From positions 1 through 64,000 of the forward strand of contig DASQPA010000089.1 in assembly GCA_035644215.1 (NCBI GenBank): a stretch of 64,000 nucleotides of DNA. Reading direction: 5' to 3'. This DNA comes from DASQPA01 sp035644215. GTDB taxonomy: Bacteria; Acidobacteriota; Thermoanaerobaculia; Multivoradales; UBA5704. Of this stretch, positions 1 through 8,212 are shown one piece after another (positions within the stretch are counted from its first letter, which is position 1; the number at the start of each line of letters is the position of its first letter). The position numbers and the translations under genes are program-made. Under the pieces are notes generated by a model. The model was not told where the DNA came from. It did no database searches and saw nothing but the letters and a program-made list of their open reading frames with translations.

Positions 1-43
1 CGGTCAGGACAACGCCGAGCCGATTCGCCCCAGAGTCGCCAAA

Positions 44-445
44 GTTTGCGGCAAATTCGGAGCCGTCGGGGAGAAGAGCGCGAATCTGACGAGGTCCCAG
101 GGAAGAAGAGCGCAAACTCTCCAGAGTTTGCGGCAGCTCGCCTTAGTTTGCGGCAAAGTTAGCGGAGCTGACGCGAAACGAGGAGAGATCGCGGCGAATC
201 TCCTTAAGTTGCGGCGACTCCCCTTGCGTTGCCGCAAATTTAGCTAAGTTTGCGGCAGCTGAGGCGGCGTTGCCGCGAAGTACCCAGAGCTGCCGCAAAT
301 TAAGGCGACTTCGCGGCAGCTCCGGGGATTTTGCCGCGAAGTTGGGGGAGTTGCCGCAAAGTCGGCTCATGTTGCGGCGACTCCCGGGACTTTGCCGCGA
401 AGTCTCTGGCGCTGCCGCGAAGTCTCGGGATGTTGTCGCGAACTC
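44..445. repeat. Degenerate 20-21 bp repeat array (gene-free left edge)
   Basis: About sixteen degenerate units share the core TTGCCGC(A/G)A or its near-complement TTGCGGCAA. From 228 on, cores start near 228, 248, 269, 289, 309, 329, 350, 371, 391, 411 and 432, a mean period of about 20.4 bp or two helical turns. Units occur in both orientations of a quasi-palindromic core, so all frames stay open and short spurious ORFs appear. No codon-like pattern or ribosome binding site supports a gene. There are no unique spacers, so this is not a CRISPR array. The function is unknown; it could be an array of protein-binding sites. The array stops just before the HicA-like gene. Confidence 0.75.
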
Positions 446-493
446 TCGTGGGCGCGACCGGCGCCCGCTTCCCGGTCAGGAAATTGGGAGACC

Positions 494-691
494 TTAAAAC
501 TGCTTACCGATCCCCGCCTGCTTGAGGACCGCGTTCGCCGTGTGGCGAGACTTGATCTCTCCGTCGACCACGAAGCGACGTTCTGTGATGGGGCTGAACC
601 AGATCTCGTGGTCACCCTTGCCAGGACGCTCGAAACGGCAGCCGTGGCCGAGGAGTAGCTTCTTGACCTGCGGTGTGAACGACGAGCCCAT
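494..691 (-). CDS. hicA: HicA-family type II toxin (mRNA interferase)
   Basis: This 65-residue protein matches the small double-stranded-RNA-binding-like fold of HicA toxins, which cleave mRNA or tmRNA in the cytoplasm. The typical order is visible: an N-terminal helix, a Gly/Pro turn (ERPGKGDHEIWF), the conserved His of that motif (H28, expected to be catalytic), a strand and the C-terminal stretch IKSRHTANAVLKQAGI. The length is normal for the family. Its ATG directly abuts the TGA of the upstream DUF1902 gene (TGAATG), so the two are translationally coupled and probably form an antitoxin-first toxin-antitoxin pair. The gene ends where the repeat array begins. Confidence 0.85.
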   Translation of the reverse strand: MGSSFTPQVKKLLLGHGCRFERPGKGDHEIWFSPITERRFVVDGEIKSRHTANAVLKQAGIGKQF

Positions 692-937
692 TCATGAGGC
701 CAGGCGAACCGATTCCTGCCGATGGCTCGTCAGCTCGAAGGAGATCTCTCCGGGACGCCCGCTGCCCAGGAGATGATTGGCCTCCAGCAGCTCGGGGATC
801 AGGCCCCGGAGCTTCTCGGTGAGGGCCTCCAGGGTCTCGGATTCGGTCGCCAGTCCCGGCACGTCCTCGCTCGTGGCGACCCAGACTCCGGCCTCGGGGT
901 CCCAATCCGCCTGAACGTGATAGCGGGAGATTGCCAT
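692..937 (-). CDS. DUF1902 / HicB-like antitoxin partner
   Basis: This 81-residue protein begins MAISRYHVQADWDPEAGVW and has the partial RNase-H-like fold seen in HicB antitoxins and DUF1902 proteins: strand, D-x-E-A-G-V-W turn, then SEDVPGLATESETLEAL, the typical degenerate HicB core. I see no C-terminal DNA-binding domain, so autoregulation would need another protein. ATG at 937 was chosen over an upstream in-frame start at 994 because the family begins at this point and the extension runs into the end of cheB. The stop codon abuts the start of the HicA gene. The likely role is to neutralise that toxin. The DUF1902 assignment is from pattern recognition. Confidence 0.75.
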   Translation of the reverse strand: MAISRYHVQADWDPEAGVWVATSEDVPGLATESETLEALTEKLRGLIPELLEANHLLGSGRPGEISFELTSHRQESVRLAS

Positions 938-990
938 GGGAAAAAGTCTACCATGGGCAGGCGTGGGCTCATCCCGAGGCCAATTCCCCC

Positions 991-2112
991 TCAATCCCCC
1001 AGCAGCTCCTTCAACCGCCCCCCGATCGCCGGCAGGGCCAGGCTTTCGCCCACGGCGCCGGCGAGGACCGCGGCGCGGGGCATGCCGTAGATGATCGAGG
1101 TTGCCTCGTCCTGAGCGAGAGTGCGGGCGCCGGCGCGGGCGAGCTCGGTCATGCCCTGCGCGCCGTCGTGCCCCATGCCGGTGAGGAGGACCGCGATGGC
1201 CCGGCGGCCCACCGCTGCGGCGGCCGAGGTGAAGAGGGCGTCGACCGAGGGGCGGTGCGTGGCGGTGGGGTCGTCGGTGAGGACGGCGGACAGCCCGCCG
1301 CCGTCCCAGACCACGGTCAGGTGCCGGCCGCCGGGGGCGATGTAGACGGTGCCGGGGAGGAGCGGCTCGCGGTCCGTCGCCTCGCGGACGTGGAGAGGGA
1401 GGTAGGCGTTCAGGCGGTCGGCGAAGGCGCGGGTGAACCCCGCCGGCATGTGCTGCACCACGGCGACCGGCACCGAGATCGATGCCCCGAGGTCCTTCAG
1501 GATCCGCTCGATCGCCGGCGGGCCGCCGGTCGAGGCCCCGATGAGCACGATGTCGACCCGCTCCTCGGTTGCCGTGGCCGGAGGAGCCGCCGGACTCGCC
1601 GCTCCCGCCGAGCCCGCCGGCCCTGCCGAGCCCGCCGAATACCGGCCCGCCGGCCGCCGCCGCGGCGGCTTGGCGGCCTGGGGGTGCGGCGGCCCCTCGG
1701 GCTCGTCCGGCTCGTCTCCCATCATGCCGGTGATCAGGCGCAGCCGCTCGATCAGCACGCCGCGCAGAGCGTCGAAATCGACCAGCGAGTACTCCTGCTT
1801 GTCGATGAAGTCGAGCGCCCCCCGGTGCAGGGCCTCGATGGTCTGCGGCGCGTCCTTCTTCGAATGGGTGGAGAGGATGAGGACCGGGGTGGGCCGGGTC
1901 GCCATGATGCGGTCCAAAGTGGCGAGCCCCCCCATGCCGGGCATCGAGAGGTCGAGGACGATGGCGTCCGGCCGCCAGCGGTCGAGGTTGTCGAGCAGCT
2001 CCTCGCCCGAGGCGGCGGTCCCCATCAGCTCGATGCCGTCCTCGTGCGAGAGGAGGCGGGCCAGGGCGCGGCGGATGAAGGCCGAATCGTCGGCGACCGC
2101 GATCCGGATCAC
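991..2112 (-). CDS. cheB: CheB: chemotaxis protein-glutamate methylesterase
   Basis: This 373-residue protein has a receiver domain (about 1-120; DD at 8-9, phosphoacceptor D54 in VLDLSMPGM, T/S at 81, K near 85) joined by a long Ala/Gly/Pro linker (about 135-185) to a C-terminal methylesterase domain. The catalytic triad is visible as S194 (GASTGG), H221 (VVQHMPAG) and D316 (GMGHDG). It removes methyl groups from chemoreceptor glutamates and can deamidate glutamines, closing the adaptation loop with CheR. The GTG start overlaps the cheR stop in a GTGA. It is the last chemosensory gene; the HicB/HicA pair follows 53 bases later on the same strand. Confidence 0.95.
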   Translation of the reverse strand: MIRIAVADDSAFIRRALARLLSHEDGIELMGTAASGEELLDNLDRWRPDAIVLDLSMPGMGGLATLDRIMATRPTPVLILSTHSKKDAPQTIEALHRGALDFIDKQEYSLVDFDALRGVLIERLRLITGMMGDEPDEPEGPPHPQAAKPPRRRPAGRYSAGSAGPAGSAGAASPAAPPATATEERVDIVLIGASTGGPPAIERILKDLGASISVPVAVVQHMPAGFTRAFADRLNAYLPLHVREATDREPLLPGTVYIAPGGRHLTVVWDGGGLSAVLTDDPTATHRPSVDALFTSAAAAVGRRAIAVLLTGMGHDGAQGMTELARAGARTLAQDEATSIIYGMPRAAVLAGAVGESLALPAIGGRLKELLGD

Positions 2113-3011
2113 CGTCCGACCTTCCGGTAGGCGATCGTGTCGCGCAGGCGGATCGTCTCGAACTGGTCGGAGAGGCCGATGATCGATTCGGCGGCGCCCA
2201 GGAAGAGGAGGCCGCCCGGCCGCAGGGCGCGGGCGAAGTGGGAGACCGCCAGGTGGAGGGCCGGTTCCGCGAAGTAGATGAGGACGTTGCGGCAGAAGAC
2301 GGCGTCGTAGGCGGGCCCCAGGCCGAAGCTCGAAAAGTCGAGGATGTTGCCGGGGTGGAACTGGATGCCGCTCCGGTAGGCGGGCTTCAGCGCCCAGCGA
2401 TCGAAACCGGTGACGGCGCTCAAGAAGCTGGGCGGAGCGGGCGACGGCAGAAGGGTGAAATGGCGCTCGATCTGCTCCGGGGTCAGGGCGCGCAGCGAGG
2501 TCTGGGTGTACTCCGCCTGCCGCGCCATCTCGATCCGGCTGGCGTCCAGGTCGAAGGCGTCGATCGTGACGTGGGTGCCGGCGAGGCGGACGAAGCTCTG
2601 GCGGGCGAAGATTCCCAGGGTGTAGGGCTCCTCGCCCGAGGAGCAGCCGGCCGAGAGCAGGCGCAGCGACCCCGGCAGCGCGGCCCCCTCGCGGAGATCG
2701 TCCAGGGCGGCGTCCAGGAGGGCCTCGAACTGGTGGGTCTCGCGGAAGAAGAAGGTCTCGTTGTTGGTCACCATCTGGGCGAGGAATTCCCGCTCCCCCT
2801 CGCCGTCGCAGACCAGCTGCAGGTAGTAGTCGAGGTAGCGGGGGAGGCGGAGAGCCTGGAGGCGCGGGCGCAGGCGTGCCTCCAGGAGCTCCCGCTTGTG
2901 CTCGGGGAAGTTGATCCCGAACCGCTCCGAGATCAGCTCGTTGAGCAGCAGGTGCTCCTCTTCCGTCATGACGTCGGGCCGCGGTGTCAGCGGCATCGAG
3001 CCCCCCGTCAT
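2109..3011 (-). CDS. cheR: CheR: chemoreceptor glutamate methyltransferase
   Basis: This 300-residue S-adenosylmethionine-dependent methyltransferase modifies MCP glutamates. It has an N-terminal all-helical domain (about 15-80), the family signature NNETFFFRE, the SAM-binding motif LSAGCSSGEEPYTL and the late motif DAVFCRNVLIYF. I chose ATG 3011 because it overlaps the stop of the HEAT-repeat gene in an ATGA; longer in-frame versions would run far back inside that gene, and the extension is Arg/Pro-rich shadow sequence. No C-terminal pentapeptide-binding or TPR extension is present. It is coupled to cheB downstream by a second 4-base overlap. Confidence 0.95.
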   Translation of the reverse strand: MTGGSMPLTPRPDVMTEEEHLLLNELISERFGINFPEHKRELLEARLRPRLQALRLPRYLDYYLQLVCDGEGEREFLAQMVTNNETFFFRETHQFEALLDAALDDLREGAALPGSLRLLSAGCSSGEEPYTLGIFARQSFVRLAGTHVTIDAFDLDASRIEMARQAEYTQTSLRALTPEQIERHFTLLPSPAPPSFLSAVTGFDRWALKPAYRSGIQFHPGNILDFSSFGLGPAYDAVFCRNVLIYFAEPALHLAVSHFARALRPGGLLFLGAAESIIGLSDQFETIRLRDTIAYRKVGR

Positions 3012-4990
3012 CCCGCCAGCGAAGCCAGGGCGCGGTGCGCCACGGCCGGCACCGGATCGCCGGCCAGGAGGGCGAGCGGCGCCAGGTTTTCGGGCCGCGC
3101 GAAACGGGTCAGCACGTCGGCGCAGGCCAACCGCACGTACCAGTCGGGATGGGTCGCGGCCTCGCGGAAGAGCGGGCTGTCGTCCTCGGTGGCGCAGAGC
3201 GCCAGGGCGCGGTAGGCGAGGCGCGCCTCGCCGGCCGGTGCGCTCCGCGCCGCGGCGGCCAGGGCGCACCGTGCCTCCGGACCACCGATCCGCCCCAGGC
3301 TTTCGAGGACCAGCGGGTTGAGCTCGCGACGGCCGGGGGGGACGTCCAGAAGGGCCAGGAGGAGCGGCACGCTCTCCCGGTCGCGCAGCTCGCCCAGGGC
3401 CCGTACCAGGGCCGGGGTGGGTTGCCGGGCGGCGCGGGCGCGGAGTGTCGGGAGGAGCTCGCGCAGGCCGGCCGCGGCCGCCACCTCGGCCGCCAGGTCG
3501 GCGTCGCGGTCGGGCTCCGCCGCCACCCAGCTCTCCCAGGGGAGGAGGCGCATGGCGCCGGTGACGTCGGCGAGGCGGGTGATCGCCCCCCGCCGGTCGT
3601 CCGGAGCGAGAGCCAGGATGCCGTCCGCCACCTCCCGTTCGGAGAGGCCCAGGCGGGCGCCGAGCACCAGCCGCTCGACCGGGTCGATCTCCCTCGCCAT
3701 CTCGGCGAGGGCGACCTGGACCTCGGCGCCGTGGGCGCGGAGGGCCGGCTCCAGGGCGCTTCTCCCCTCGGGCGTGAGCCGGAGGTGGAGAGCCAGGAGC
3801 TGGCGGCCGACCTCCGGGTGGCGCAGACGGGTGAGGGCGGGGATGGCGGCGGGCAGCAGCTCGGCCAGGTCAACGCCCGGGCCGGTGGGGCCCGCGGCGC
3901 GGGGAGCGGTGCTGGCGGGGTTGGCGAGGGCGGCGAAGAGCGCCTCGGGCGACGCCGAGCGCGGGTAGCGCGCCGCCAGGTGGAAGCCCCAGACCCGTGG
4001 CTCGCCGGGGCGCTCCAGGAGGCGCGGGATGAGGTCCCGCCGGCGGGCGAGCGACGGCGGCAGGGTGGGGCCGATGCCGCCGGTGCCGCCGATGCCGCCG
4101 ATACCACCGGCCTCGGCGAGGGTCGCCAGGGCGTCGTCGTCCCACTCGCCCGGCCCCAGGGCCAGGAGACAGCGGGCGGCGGAGGTGCGCACCTCCAGGG
4201 AGGGGTCGCCCAGGCGGCTGGTGAGCGACTCGGCGAGGCCGGGGAAGGGGGCGGGGAGGCCCGACAGCCCCTCCAGCACGTGGGCGAGAAGACCCAGCAC
4301 CTCCTCGGCTTCCAGCTGCTCGCAGTAGAGCATCCAGTGCGAGGCGAGCACCCGGAAGGCCGTGGCGCCGCCGATCCGGGCGATGGCCTCGGCCGCCATC
4401 GAGCCGGCCAGGAGGTCGGTCAGCAGCTCGGTCAGCGGCTTGATGGCGACCGGGGAGCGCAGGTCGCCCAGGGCCTGGACGGACGCCATCTGCAGCCAGG
4501 GGTCGGCGGCTAAGAAGGGGAGGAGGTCGGGGATCGAGCGCGCGTTGCCCAGCCGGCCGATGGCCAGGATGGCGGCCTGGATGACGTTGGGGTCGGGATG
4601 GGTGAGGACGCCGCGCAGCGGTTCCAAGGCGCGCGGGTCGCGCAGGTGGTCGAGAATGAGGACCGCCTGCAGCACGACGTCCGGATCGGCGTCCTTCAGG
4701 AGGCGCAGGGAGATCGTGAAGCTCCTGCCGCCGCGCAGCTTGAAGACCTCGAGGCCGAGGTTGCGCAGGACGGCGTCGGAATCGTTTCGCAGGTAGGCGG
4801 TCAGCTGCTCGTCGGTGAACACGGCGGCCCCGGCGCGCAGGGCGCGCTCGCGGATGCCGGGGCTCGAGTTGCGCGCCAGGCGTTCGATGGCCACCGCGCG
4901 CCCTGCGAGCGAAAGGGTGGGGAGCTTCTCCAGGAGCTCCATGCACTCTTCCCAGGAGGGTGCGGGAGAAGGAATCTCGGTCGTCGTCAT
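3008..4990 (-). CDS. HEAT-repeat protein of the chemosensory operon
   Basis: This 660-residue protein is made largely of HEAT/PBS-lyase-type helical repeats of about 30 residues, for example DADPDVVLQAVLILDHLRD, HPDPNVIQAAILAIGRLG and RDRESVPLLLALLDVPPG. No signal peptide, membrane segment or enzyme motif is visible, so it is probably a cytoplasmic scaffold. Its place between the MCP and cheR, with a 4-base overlap to cheR, points to a role in organising or tuning the array; that is inference. Around residues 295-308 there is a Gly-Ile-Gly/Thr run (GGIGGIGGTGGIG) encoded by tandem 9-12 bp units near 4074-4110, which looks like a length-variable coding microsatellite inserted in a loop. Confidence 0.8.
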   Translation of the reverse strand: MTTTEIPSPAPSWEECMELLEKLPTLSLAGRAVAIERLARNSSPGIRERALRAGAAVFTDEQLTAYLRNDSDAVLRNLGLEVFKLRGGRSFTISLRLLKDADPDVVLQAVLILDHLRDPRALEPLRGVLTHPDPNVIQAAILAIGRLGNARSIPDLLPFLAADPWLQMASVQALGDLRSPVAIKPLTELLTDLLAGSMAAEAIARIGGATAFRVLASHWMLYCEQLEAEEVLGLLAHVLEGLSGLPAPFPGLAESLTSRLGDPSLEVRTSAARCLLALGPGEWDDDALATLAEAGGIGGIGGTGGIGPTLPPSLARRRDLIPRLLERPGEPRVWGFHLAARYPRSASPEALFAALANPASTAPRAAGPTGPGVDLAELLPAAIPALTRLRHPEVGRQLLALHLRLTPEGRSALEPALRAHGAEVQVALAEMAREIDPVERLVLGARLGLSEREVADGILALAPDDRRGAITRLADVTGAMRLLPWESWVAAEPDRDADLAAEVAAAAGLRELLPTLRARAARQPTPALVRALGELRDRESVPLLLALLDVPPGRRELNPLVLESLGRIGGPEARCALAAAARSAPAGEARLAYRALALCATEDDSPLFREAATHPDWYVRLACADVLTRFARPENLAPLALLAGDPVPAVAHRALASLAG

Positions 4991-5021
4991 GGAGGTGGTA
5001 CCTCGTCGTACTGCATGGCAA

Positions 5022-6977
5022 TCAAACCTGGAAGACCTGGGACATCCCCTTCAGGCGCTCGGCCTCCTCGGCCAGGCTGGCGGTGGCGTTGGTCAGCTGC
5101 TCGGTGGCGCCCAGGTACTGCTGGGCGACGTGGGCGATCTGGTCGACCGCCTTGACCACCTGGTCGCCGCCCTTCATCTGCTCGTTGGTGGCGTCGGCCA
5201 CCTGCTGCGTCATGCGGTTCATCATGCTGACCGAGGTCATGATCTGCCGCGCCCCGTGCGCCTGCTCGCGGGCGGCGGTGGCGAGCTGCTGGGTGACGTT
5301 CTGCATGGTGTTGGCGGTGCGCAGGATCTGTGCCGCCCCGGTCGTCTGCTCCTGGGTGGCGGCGTGGACGTCCCGGATCAGGTCGGTCGTCCGCTTGACC
5401 GAGGAGACGATCTGGTCGAGCACCTGGGAGGAGAGCTGGACCGCCTCGGCGGTGTCGCGCGCCACCGCCTCGACGAAGGCGTCGATCTCGCGCGTCGAGG
5501 TCATCGAGCGCTCTGCCAGCCGCTTGATCTCCTCGGCGACGACGGCGAAGCCGCGGCCGGCGTCGCCCGCCCGCGCCGCCTCGATGGCGGCGTTCAGGGC
5601 GAGGAGGTTGGTCTGGTCGGCGATCTCGTTGATCAGGCGGACGATCTTGCCGATGTCCTTGCTCGAGGCGCCGATCCCCTGGATGACGTGGGACAGCCGC
5701 TCGCCTCCCTCGGAGGCCGCCTTGGCCGCCTCGCGCGACACCTCGTCGACCACCTGGACGCGGCCGGCGATCGACTGGATTGAGGCGGTCATCTCCTCGA
5801 TCGTCGCCGAGGTCTGCTCGACCGAGGCCAGGAGGTCCTCGGAGCTCTTCGCCACCTGCTCGATCGAGGCCCCCATCTCCTGGATGGAGCTGGAGGTCTC
5901 CTCGACGTTGGCGGCGAGCGCCTGGCTCGACCGGTTGATGCTGTCGATCTGGCTCGCCATCTCGACCATGGTGGCCGAGGTCTCCTCGGTCGAGGTCGAC
6001 TGGCTCTCGGCGCCCCGCCGGATGTCCGCGGCGGAGGAGGAGATGCGGTCGACGGCGGTCGCCACCTGGGAGGAGGCCTGCTTGACGTCGCCGATCGTTC
6101 GCCTCAGATGTGCCGTCATGCGGGTGAAGGCGTTGCCGAAGACGTCGGCCTCGGAGCGCGGGGAAACCGCCACCTGGAGGTTGCCGGCGGCGATCGAGTC
6201 CGCCACCGCGGCCATCTCCTTCAAGTAGGTGACCATGCGGTCCATGGCCCTGCCGAGCTCGCCGACCTCGTCGTCCGAGCGCGAGCCGGCGATCCGCCCC
6301 GACATGTCGCCCCGCGCCAGCCGGCCGGCCACCTCGACCGCTGCGGCGAGCGGCACGGTGAGCGAGCGGATGACGAAGAAGGAGAGCGCACCCAGGGCGA
6401 TGCCCAGGAGGATGGTGACGATGAGGATCGTGACCAGGGAGACAGTCTGGTTCTGGCGCGCCTTGGCGAACGCCTGCTCCATCTCCTGGCGATTCTCGTC
6501 CGCGAAGGACTGGAGCTCCCCCTGGATCGCCGGATAACGGACCCGGAACGCGTCCTGGAGCGCCTTCGACAGGTCCTCGGAGACGCTGCCCGCCATCAGG
6601 CGCTGCGAGGCCGATTGCGCCAGGTCATAGTAGGCATTGAAATGATTTCCGATGTCGACGACCTTCTGGGAGCGACGCTGCTTGAGCAGAGCGGCGACGA
6701 CGTCGTTGAAGTGATCGCGCTTCGCTTTGGCCTTGTCGAAGAAGTCCTTGTTGCTTTCCGCCACGGCAGACTTTAGGTTCTCCTGGGTCTTCGCCAGGGT
6801 GTCCACCAGGTCGCGGCTCGCTTCGACCGCGGCGAGCGAGCGCTTCTGGATGTCGTCGATGAGGCCGCTGTTTTTCACCCACACCCACCCCGAGACGGCG
6901 AGCACGACGAGGAAGCCTATGGCGGCCAAGCCGGGCATCAGGGCCACCTTGGTGGCGAACTTCATTCGTCGTAGCAC
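5022..6977 (-). CDS. Methyl-accepting chemotaxis protein
   Basis: This 651-residue transmembrane chemoreceptor has TM1 at about 14-35, a periplasmic four-helix-type sensor at about 36-178, TM2 at about 179-203, a HAMP domain at about 205-260 and a long signalling coiled coil at about 290-640. The hairpin tip signature ADQTNLLALNAAIEAARAG followed by GRGFAVVAEEIKRLAERS is intact, as needed for CheA/CheW binding. Glu/Gln-rich heptads that CheR and CheB could modify are abundant. The GTG start at 6977 is preferred because GAGGAGG lies 5-6 bases upstream; an ATG 12 bases further in lacks such a site. There is no C-terminal CheR-tethering pentapeptide. The neighbouring substrate-binding-like protein could be its ligand presenter. 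Confidence 0.92.
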   Translation of the reverse strand: MLRRMKFATKVALMPGLAAIGFLVVLAVSGWVWVKNSGLIDDIQKRSLAAVEASRDLVDTLAKTQENLKSAVAESNKDFFDKAKAKRDHFNDVVAALLKQRRSQKVVDIGNHFNAYYDLAQSASQRLMAGSVSEDLSKALQDAFRVRYPAIQGELQSFADENRQEMEQAFAKARQNQTVSLVTILIVTILLGIALGALSFFVIRSLTVPLAAAVEVAGRLARGDMSGRIAGSRSDDEVGELGRAMDRMVTYLKEMAAVADSIAAGNLQVAVSPRSEADVFGNAFTRMTAHLRRTIGDVKQASSQVATAVDRISSSAADIRRGAESQSTSTEETSATMVEMASQIDSINRSSQALAANVEETSSSIQEMGASIEQVAKSSEDLLASVEQTSATIEEMTASIQSIAGRVQVVDEVSREAAKAASEGGERLSHVIQGIGASSKDIGKIVRLINEIADQTNLLALNAAIEAARAGDAGRGFAVVAEEIKRLAERSMTSTREIDAFVEAVARDTAEAVQLSSQVLDQIVSSVKRTTDLIRDVHAATQEQTTGAAQILRTANTMQNVTQQLATAAREQAHGARQIMTSVSMMNRMTQQVADATNEQMKGGDQVVKAVDQIAHVAQQYLGATEQLTNATASLAEEAERLKGMSQVFQV

Positions 6978-7002
6978 GGAGCCTCCTCAGCGCGAAAGGG
7001 GG

Positions 7003-7518
7003 TCATTGCGTCACCTTGAGGACTTTCAAGCCCGGTCCCAGGTCGGCGCCGGCAGGGGCGTAGCCGATGGCGCCGGGGTTGCCGCGCACGTAGGCCAGGG
7101 CCTCGCCGATCGACGGCTTCTCGGGCGGCGGCACCTCCTGGCCGGAGAAGATCATCCGCTGCCAGTAGGCCTTGATCGCCGACGATCCCTTGCCGTGGAT
7201 CTGCTTCGAGAAGGCCTCGCGGAGGGCCGAGGAGTCGACCAGGTCGACCGGCATCACCTTGGCGCCGTCCGGCCACTTCGCGGTCTTTTTCAGGAACAGC
7301 TTCGAGATCTCGTCGGCGGGAAGCGAGCTGACCGGATTGGCGGCGTTGACCACCACCACCACGTCGGCGGCGGCGGCGGGCCCGCCGATGCCGACGGCGA
7401 GGCCGCCGAGGAGGACGAGCAGCAGGGGTAGCGGGGGGAACGCGCGGCGGCGCCGCCGGTGCCGCCGGCAGTCTGCCGGCGGCGGAATCGATTCGGACCC
7501 GAAAGGATGGACGTTCAT
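7003..7518 (-). CDS. Small exported PstS-like substrate-binding protein
   Basis: This 171-residue protein has a long basic N-region (RRHRRRRR), a hydrophobic core (PLPLLLVLLGGLAVGIGG) and an Ala-rich cleavage zone, then a short domain like half of a phosphate-type periplasmic binding protein: VVVVVNAANPVSSLPADEIS, LFLKKTAKWPDGAKV and GNPGAIGYAP. The last motif resembles the GxIGY segment of PstS-like proteins. ATG 7518 follows AGAGG with normal spacing; longer forms would overlap cheW. It lies between cheW and the MCP gene, so it may deliver a ligand to the MCP sensor domain. Phosphate binding is not established; the protein is about half the length of a true PstS. Confidence 0.75.
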   Translation of the reverse strand: MNVHPFGSESIPPPADCRRHRRRRRAFPPLPLLLVLLGGLAVGIGGPAAAADVVVVVNAANPVSSLPADEISKLFLKKTAKWPDGAKVMPVDLVDSSALREAFSKQIHGKGSSAIKAYWQRMIFSGQEVPPPEKPSIGEALAYVRGNPGAIGYAPAGADLGPGLKVLKVTQ

Positions 7519-7528
7519 CAGGAGACCT

Positions 7529-8212
7529 CTAAATGGATTCGAGCTCCCGGCCGTCTTCGACGAGGAGCACCCGTTCGACGTCCAGGAGGATGACGAGAGC
7601 GTGGTCCAGATGATAGACGCCACGCAGGAAATCCGAGCGTTCGGTGACGACGTCCGCGGGCGGCGGCTGGATGGTGCTGGGGAGGAGCTTCAGCACCTGG
7701 CGGGCGGCGTCGACGAGCAGGCCGATCGAACGGCCGCGGGCGTCGGCGACCAGGATGCGGCTGTCGGGGCCGATCTCCCCGGCGGGGAGCCCCAGGCGCA
7801 CCCGCAGGTCGACGACGGCGAGCACCCGGCCGCGCAGGTTGGTGATGCCGCGCACCGGGTTGGGGGCGTGCGGCACGCGGGTCAGGGTGGTGATGCGCAG
7901 GATCTCCTGCACGTGGCTGACCGGCAGGGCGTAGATCTCCCCGCCGAGCGAGAAGGTGACCCAGCTCTCCGGCCGCTCCTCGACCCGCGTCTCCTGGGCG
8001 GCCCGGCGGTCCAGGCTGTCGGCGAAGGCGTAGATGCTCTCGCGGCCGGCGAAGACGCCGCCGGCACCGCCGGCGGGCGGGGCGGATTCGCCGGCGTCGT
8101 GGGCGGCGAGGATGTCCGCCGCGAGCCCCGAGTCCGGCAGCACGATGCGCTCCCTGCCCTCGCCGGGAGCACCGGGCGCGCCCGGCGGATGCTGGCGACG
8201 CTTGGCGCTCAC
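7529..8212 (-). CDS. cheW: CheW: chemotaxis coupling protein
   Basis: This 227-residue protein has a low-complexity N-terminal extension (about 1-80, Ala/Gly/Pro-rich) and then a complete CheW domain (about 82-220). Visible motifs are WVTFSLGGEIYALPVSHVQEI, PHAPNPVRGITNLRGRVLAVVDLR and GVYHLDHALVILLDVERVL. It bridges receptors and CheA at the membrane. The GTG start overlaps the cheA stop in a GTGA, so the two should be made together. The extension is unusual, since typical CheW proteins are about 150-170 residues, and may be a flexible tether. Confidence 0.93.
   Translation of the reverse strand: MSAKRRQHPPGAPGAPGEGRERIVLPDSGLAADILAAHDAGESAPPAGGAGGVFAGRESIYAFADSLDRRAAQETRVEERPESWVTFSLGGEIYALPVSHVQEILRITTLTRVPHAPNPVRGITNLRGRVLAVVDLRVRLGLPAGEIGPDSRILVADARGRSIGLLVDAARQVLKLLPSTIQPPPADVVTERSDFLRGVYHLDHALVILLDVERVLLVEDGRELESI

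Noticed and set aside
44..445. CRISPR array
   Set aside because: Units are degenerate, adjoining and of 20-21 bp without unique spacers; no cas genes are present.
931..2130. Long plus-strand frame opposite cheB
   Set aside because: Shadow of cheB; Arg/Gly/Asp-rich translation without domains, while the minus strand has intact CheB catalytic residues.
2109..3269. 386-residue version of CheR
   Set aside because: The extra 86 residues are shadow sequence of the HEAT gene; the ATGA overlap at 3008-3011 marks a coupled start.
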